Source of the DNA: Candidatus Babelota bacterium
GTDB lineage: Bacteria; JAGOBX01
NCBI GenBank assembly: GCA_017999075.1
Contig: JAGOBX010000005.1
Location: forward strand, 1-24,673
DNA: 24,673 nucleotides
Direction: 5' to 3'
The notes beneath the pieces were generated by a model that was not told where the DNA came from, did no database searches, and saw nothing but the letters and a program-made list of their open reading frames with translations. Shown piece by piece: positions 21,541 through 24,673 of the stretch. The translations under genes were made by a program, and so were the position numbers. Each line of letters starts with the position of its first letter. Positions within the stretch are counted from its first letter, which is position 1.

Positions 21541-22620
21541 ATGAAACATATATTACTTGAAGAAAAACATAAATCTCTTGGAGCAAAATTTATTGAATTC
21601 GGCGGTTGGAACATGCCTGTTCATTACGGAAGTATAATTGATGAACACAATTCTGTAAGAAATAATGCGGGCGTGTTTGACGTATCTCATATGGGGAAAT
21701 TATTTATTTCGGGAAAAGATTCTCAAAAATTTTTATCCGATGTTCTTCCTGCTGATATTAACGGGATTAAAGAAGGAAAAGGAGTTTATACTCAGTTGTT
21801 GAATAATAATGCCGGAATCATCGACGACCTTATAGTTTATAAAATATCTTCCGATAATTATTTTATAATTGTCAATGCAGCAAATATAGAAAAAGATTTT
21901 AAAACATTCAGTTCTATTATTAAAAATTATGATTGCAGTATAAATAATTTGTCTGAAAATTTTTGTATTTTCGCAGTACAGGGAAAAAATGCATGGCAGG
22001 TTGTAGATAAAGTGCTTAATATATCGTCATCAGATATTAGGCGGTTTAATTTTATTGAGATTCAATATAAAGGATCAAGATGTTTTATCTGCAGAACAGG
22101 TTATACCGGTGAAGACGGATTTGAAATAGTTCCTCATAATAATGCGGCGCCTGAAATTTTCAGCAGGATTACAGAAGAAATAAAAAATATCTGCGGAAAA
22201 ATGTGCGGATTAGGGTGCAGGGACACTTTACGACTGGAAGCAGGATATATGCTTCACGGACATGATATTGACGAAACAACAACTCCGGTCGAAGCCGGGC
22301 TTGAATGGTCCATTAAAGGGAAAGGATATATTGCAGAATCTGTAATTCAATCTCAGATTAAAAATGGAGTTCAGAAAAAAATTGCCGGGTTTGTTGTTAA
22401 AGATAAGGGAATTATAAGATCTAATTGCAGTATTATTTCAGAAGGAAAAATCATAGGGAATATTACGAGCGGAAGTTTTTCGCCAACTTTAAACAAATCA
22501 ATTGGAATAGGTTACATTCACCCTGATTATTTTTCTAATGGTAAAAGTATATACGCTGATGTCCGCGGAAAGTTTTTATTAATAGAAAGAGTCAAACTTC
22601 CATTCTTGAAAAAAATATGA
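21541..22620 (+). CDS. gcvT: Aminomethyltransferase, glycine-cleavage T protein
   Basis: The 359-residue protein matches GcvT, which transfers the aminomethyl carbon from the lipoyl H protein to tetrahydrofolate. Visible family features include GAKFIEFGGWNMPVHYGSI near the start, FDVSHMGKL, the catalytic Asp region GIIDDLIVY (92-100), RTGYTGEDGFEI, GCRDTLRLEAGYMLHGHDI and TPVEAGLEW. The gene starts 3 nt after the phosphatase stop with an AGGGGA site. gcvH and gcvP are not in the window, so the system is split or the gene works alone. Its stop overlaps the next start by 4 nt. Confidence 0.95.
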   Translation: MKHILLEEKHKSLGAKFIEFGGWNMPVHYGSIIDEHNSVRNNAGVFDVSHMGKLFISGKDSQKFLSDVLPADINGIKEGKGVYTQLLNNNAGIIDDLIVYKISSDNYFIIVNAANIEKDFKTFSSIIKNYDCSINNLSENFCIFAVQGKNAWQVVDKVLNISSSDIRRFNFIEIQYKGSRCFICRTGYTGEDGFEIVPHNNAAPEIFSRITEEIKNICGKMCGLGCRDTLRLEAGYMLHGHDIDETTTPVEAGLEWSIKGKGYIAESVIQSQIKNGVQKKIAGFVVKDKGIIRSNCSIISEGKIIGNITSGSFSPTLNKSIGIGYIHPDYFSNGKSIYADVRGKFLLIERVKLPFLKKI

Positions 22621-23687
22621 AAGTTGCTTCAATTTTAAAGTCTCTGTTCATTATTTGCGGAATTATATTATCATTGTATTTGATATATTACGGCAGTATT
22701 ATAGGAGACATTTCTGATGAATCTGAAAATATAAATAAAAATTATCAATCTTCCAAAAACGTAAATTTTACAACAATTCCTGATACTGTGCCTTCGCTGG
22801 AAAATATTACCGATTCAAATAATTCATTAATAAATGATTCGCTTATTTTATCTGATACATCTCCATATTCAGTAAATTTGCACTCTAAAATAGAGAACAA
22901 ACCTTCACCTGAACATTTTAAATCAGATGTATCTTTCCATAAAATACCTTCAAAACATCAATCTGAAGATATTTTAAAAAAACAAATAATTCCCGAACAG
23001 GAATTAAAAAATTATATTATTCAAAATTCAATTATTCAACCTGAATCTGACGATTTGAATGACACTAAAAACATGATTTTTATTCCTGCAGGAAATTTCG
23101 AGTTTGGAGATAAAGAAACAAAAAAGAATATTTTTGTGGAAGAATTTTATATTGATAAATTTGAAGTTTCAAACGCCGAATTTAAAACAGTTTTCAATGA
23201 TTTCAAATATAACCCCGGCGATGACAACAAACCTGTTACGCAGATTACTATATCGGAAGCAATGAATTACGCCAGACGAAAAGGAAAAGATTTGCCGACA
23301 GCATTCGAATGGGAAAAAGCTGCAGGCTGGAACAGCAAATTAAATAAAAAACATTTATATCCTTGGGGTGACGAATTTAAAAAAAATTATACTGTATCTT
23401 TTGAAAACAGCGGGTTTGCATTGGCGGAAATTTATGGAATAAAATATAAAGATATAAGTTCTTACGGAGTGATATTCATGGCTGGAAATGTTTCGGAATG
23501 GACTAAAACAAGGCTTCACGAAATCATGCCTGATTCAGATAATAAAATAAAGAATAATTATATATGTAAAGGCGGATCTTTTGTTGATACCGGAGAGAAA
23601 TGTTCGGTTGATTACATATATCATTCAAACGGAGCTGCTCAAACAGGTATCGGGTTCAGATGCGTCAAAAGAATAAAATCAAACTGA
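22617..23687 (+). CDS. Membrane-anchored SUMF/FGE-like protein
   Basis: This 356-residue protein has one N-terminal TM helix (about 7-28), a Ser/Asn/Pro-rich linker to about residue 150 and a C-terminal sulfatase-modifying-factor domain (153-352). Typical strings are MIFIPAGNFEFGD, VSNAEF, LPTAFEWEKAAGW, YPWGDEF, AGNVSEWT and CKGGSF...GFRC. True formylglycine-generating enzymes need two copper-binding cysteines near this last block. Aligning GGSF with the enzyme leaves only one (C329), with D324 at the other position, so oxidase activity is unlikely. No sulfatase gene is present. The domain is widely reused for binding, so an envelope scaffold or ligand-binding role is more likely. It overlaps gcvT by 4 nt and its end overlaps the opposite-strand gene by 9 bp. 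Confidence 0.85.
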   Translation: MKVASILKSLFIICGIILSLYLIYYGSIIGDISDESENINKNYQSSKNVNFTTIPDTVPSLENITDSNNSLINDSLILSDTSPYSVNLHSKIENKPSPEHFKSDVSFHKIPSKHQSEDILKKQIIPEQELKNYIIQNSIIQPESDDLNDTKNMIFIPAGNFEFGDKETKKNIFVEEFYIDKFEVSNAEFKTVFNDFKYNPGDDNKPVTQITISEAMNYARRKGKDLPTAFEWEKAAGWNSKLNKKHLYPWGDEFKKNYTVSFENSGFALAEIYGIKYKDISSYGVIFMAGNVSEWTKTRLHEIMPDSDNKIKNNYICKGGSFVDTGEKCSVDYIYHSNGAAQTGIGFRCVKRIKSN

Positions 23688-24608
23688 AGTAATTAAAAGA
23701 ATACCAAGTCCTAAAAATAATATGGCTGAAAATAATTTTGATAGCGCTATATGCCTGTTAAAAAATCTTAATAATTTATTTGAACCTGCTCCTTTATAAA
23801 CAGCGAAAAGGATTATCAATAAAGGGATAACAAACATCGCGTTATATAGAAAAAGATAAAAATAAGATTTTAGCCTGTAGTCTGTATTTTTTGATACAAA
23901 CATTATTGTTGGAAGATATATTTGTCCTGTACATCCGAATTCATATAGAGAAACCGTCATTCCGCAAAAAAACATCGGTAAAATCAGTGAAACTGATTTC
24001 CCTGATTTTTTTATAATATCATGTATTTTTATTTTTTTATCAATAGGCAACTGCATAAGCAATTTGTCAGTTTTACCTCTGCAGCATAGGACAAAATCAT
24101 AAAAATTTAAAATAGATAGAACGAATAGTATTATTGAAAATAAATAAAAAACATATTTTATAAATATTTTTAGAAATGAGAAATTATACATGAATTCAAT
24201 CAATCCTGCTCCGACCGAATAATAAGCGATAAAAATTCCTGCAATAAAACTTAATCCCGAAAACAGTATTATTTTTTTTTCTTTTTTCAAAACTATAAAA
24301 TAAGATACCAAAAAAATAATTACTGCAAATGAGCAAGGATTGATCCCATCTATTAATCCGGCTGCAAGAACAGCAATAACTGAAAATTTTTCAAACCTCT
24401 CCGCTATACGCTGTTTTCCTGTTTCAGAATAATAATCTTCAGCAATAAACCTGTATTCCTCACCAGCATATTTTTCGAGTTTTTCGTTCAATGAATGTAA
24501 ATTTAAATCGTTTCTAATAAGATGATTTGACTTCACGAATACTGCTGGAACTATAAGTCTGTTTTCACGGTTGACTCCGAACTTTTCACATAAAGATTCA
24601 TATAACAC
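23679..24608 (-). CDS. CcdA/DsbD-like thiol-disulfide transporter, N-terminus probably incomplete
   Basis: This 309-residue frame starts at a GTG. It has about six TM helices and the two buried cysteines of the CcdA/DsbD family: C92 in GLIDGINPCSF and C226 in FGCTGQIYLP. Such proteins carry electrons across the membrane to periplasmic thiol proteins. The ~45 residues before the helices (LYESLCEKFGV...LIVPAVFV) resemble the second half of a thioredoxin/glutaredoxin-like domain. The frame stays open upstream of the GTG as SNPLINIIKFNITDSYST back to a TAG at 24663-24665, with no good start. The real gene therefore probably begins outside the window and is interrupted by a frameshift near 24645-24665, or the sequence is faulty there. 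Its 3' end overlaps the SUMF-like gene convergently. Confidence 0.75.
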   Translation of the reverse strand: MLYESLCEKFGVNRENRLIVPAVFVKSNHLIRNDLNLHSLNEKLEKYAGEEYRFIAEDYYSETGKQRIAERFEKFSVIAVLAAGLIDGINPCSFAVIIFLVSYFIVLKKEKKIILFSGLSFIAGIFIAYYSVGAGLIEFMYNFSFLKIFIKYVFYLFSIILFVLSILNFYDFVLCCRGKTDKLLMQLPIDKKIKIHDIIKKSGKSVSLILPMFFCGMTVSLYEFGCTGQIYLPTIMFVSKNTDYRLKSYFYLFLYNAMFVIPLLIILFAVYKGAGSNKLLRFFNRHIALSKLFSAILFLGLGILLITSV

Positions 24609-24673
24609 AGTAGAATAACTATCAGTTATATTAAACTTTATAATATTTATCAGGGGATTGGACTATTTTATTA

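Noticed and set aside
22617-23687. Genuine formylglycine-generating enzyme
   Set aside because: Only one of the two essential cysteines is at the expected place and no sulfatase gene is nearby.
24640-24665. Programmed ribosomal frameshift in the CcdA-like gene
   Set aside because: No classical slippery heptamer with a downstream structure was found, and the window ends too soon. A simple mutation, truncation or sequencing error is more economical.
1-24673. CRISPR array, tRNA or rRNA genes
   Set aside because: I saw no regularly spaced short repeats, no tRNA-like cloverleaf with a TTCGANNC arm and no rRNA core sequences on either strand. The multibranched RNA at 17749-17915 lacks tRNA landmarks.

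Overview
The window is a strongly AT-rich bacterial chromosome segment. The host looks diderm (Gram-negative envelope): it encodes a LolCDE/MacB-type ABC exporter with a LolA-like periplasmic carrier, a putative outer-membrane barrel ending in Phe, and several signal-peptide proteins. Housekeeping genes present are tyrS, efp, rsmI and gcvT. Their mixture with PASTA, TPR, STAS, HPt and sulfatase-modifying-factor-like proteins points to a little-studied lineage or candidate phylum, but I cannot name the taxon from sequence alone.

Region 1 (1-1928) is accessory DNA. Two copies of a 234-bp direct repeat (1-234 and 1415-1648) carry degenerate transposase-like tails on the minus strand. They bracket a VapBC-type toxin-antitoxin pair with its own consensus promoter. 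The pair is in turn bracketed by an inverted GTTATGC-type end sequence and two long imperfect hairpins, an arrangement that recalls integron cassettes or a small transposon.

Region 2 (1929-6379, plus strand) is an export module: ABC ATPase, FtsX/MacB-type permease, LolA-like carrier and a putative outer-membrane barrel. The ATPase may be translated from a leaderless mRNA. Region 3 (6427-8974, minus strand) is a radical-SAM/GNAT pair. A 328-bp gap (8975-9302) precedes it and holds a consensus promoter and a branched, palindromic leader with a terminator-like hairpin.

Region 4 (9303-17582, minus strand) is a compact nine-gene cluster, in transcription order: HD-domain phosphohydrolase, small unknown protein, membrane TPR protein, membrane PASTA protein, STAS protein, P-loop kinase, HPt/pseudo-receiver protein, TPR protein, and an EF-P with an unusual tip loop. 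The 480-bp gap before it (17583-18062) holds a near-perfect sigma70 promoter followed by a multibranched RNA of about 165 nt ending in nine U residues. This is the best candidate here for an undescribed RNA element.

Region 5 (18063-23687, plus strand) runs tyrS, exported acetolactate decarboxylase, rsmI, low-molecular-weight phosphatase, gcvT and a membrane-anchored SUMF-like protein, mostly with very short gaps or overlaps. It converges by 9 bp on a minus-strand CcdA/DsbD-like thiol transporter (23679-24608) whose thioredoxin-like N-terminus seems cut off or frameshifted near the window edge. I saw no tRNA, rRNA or CRISPR array.
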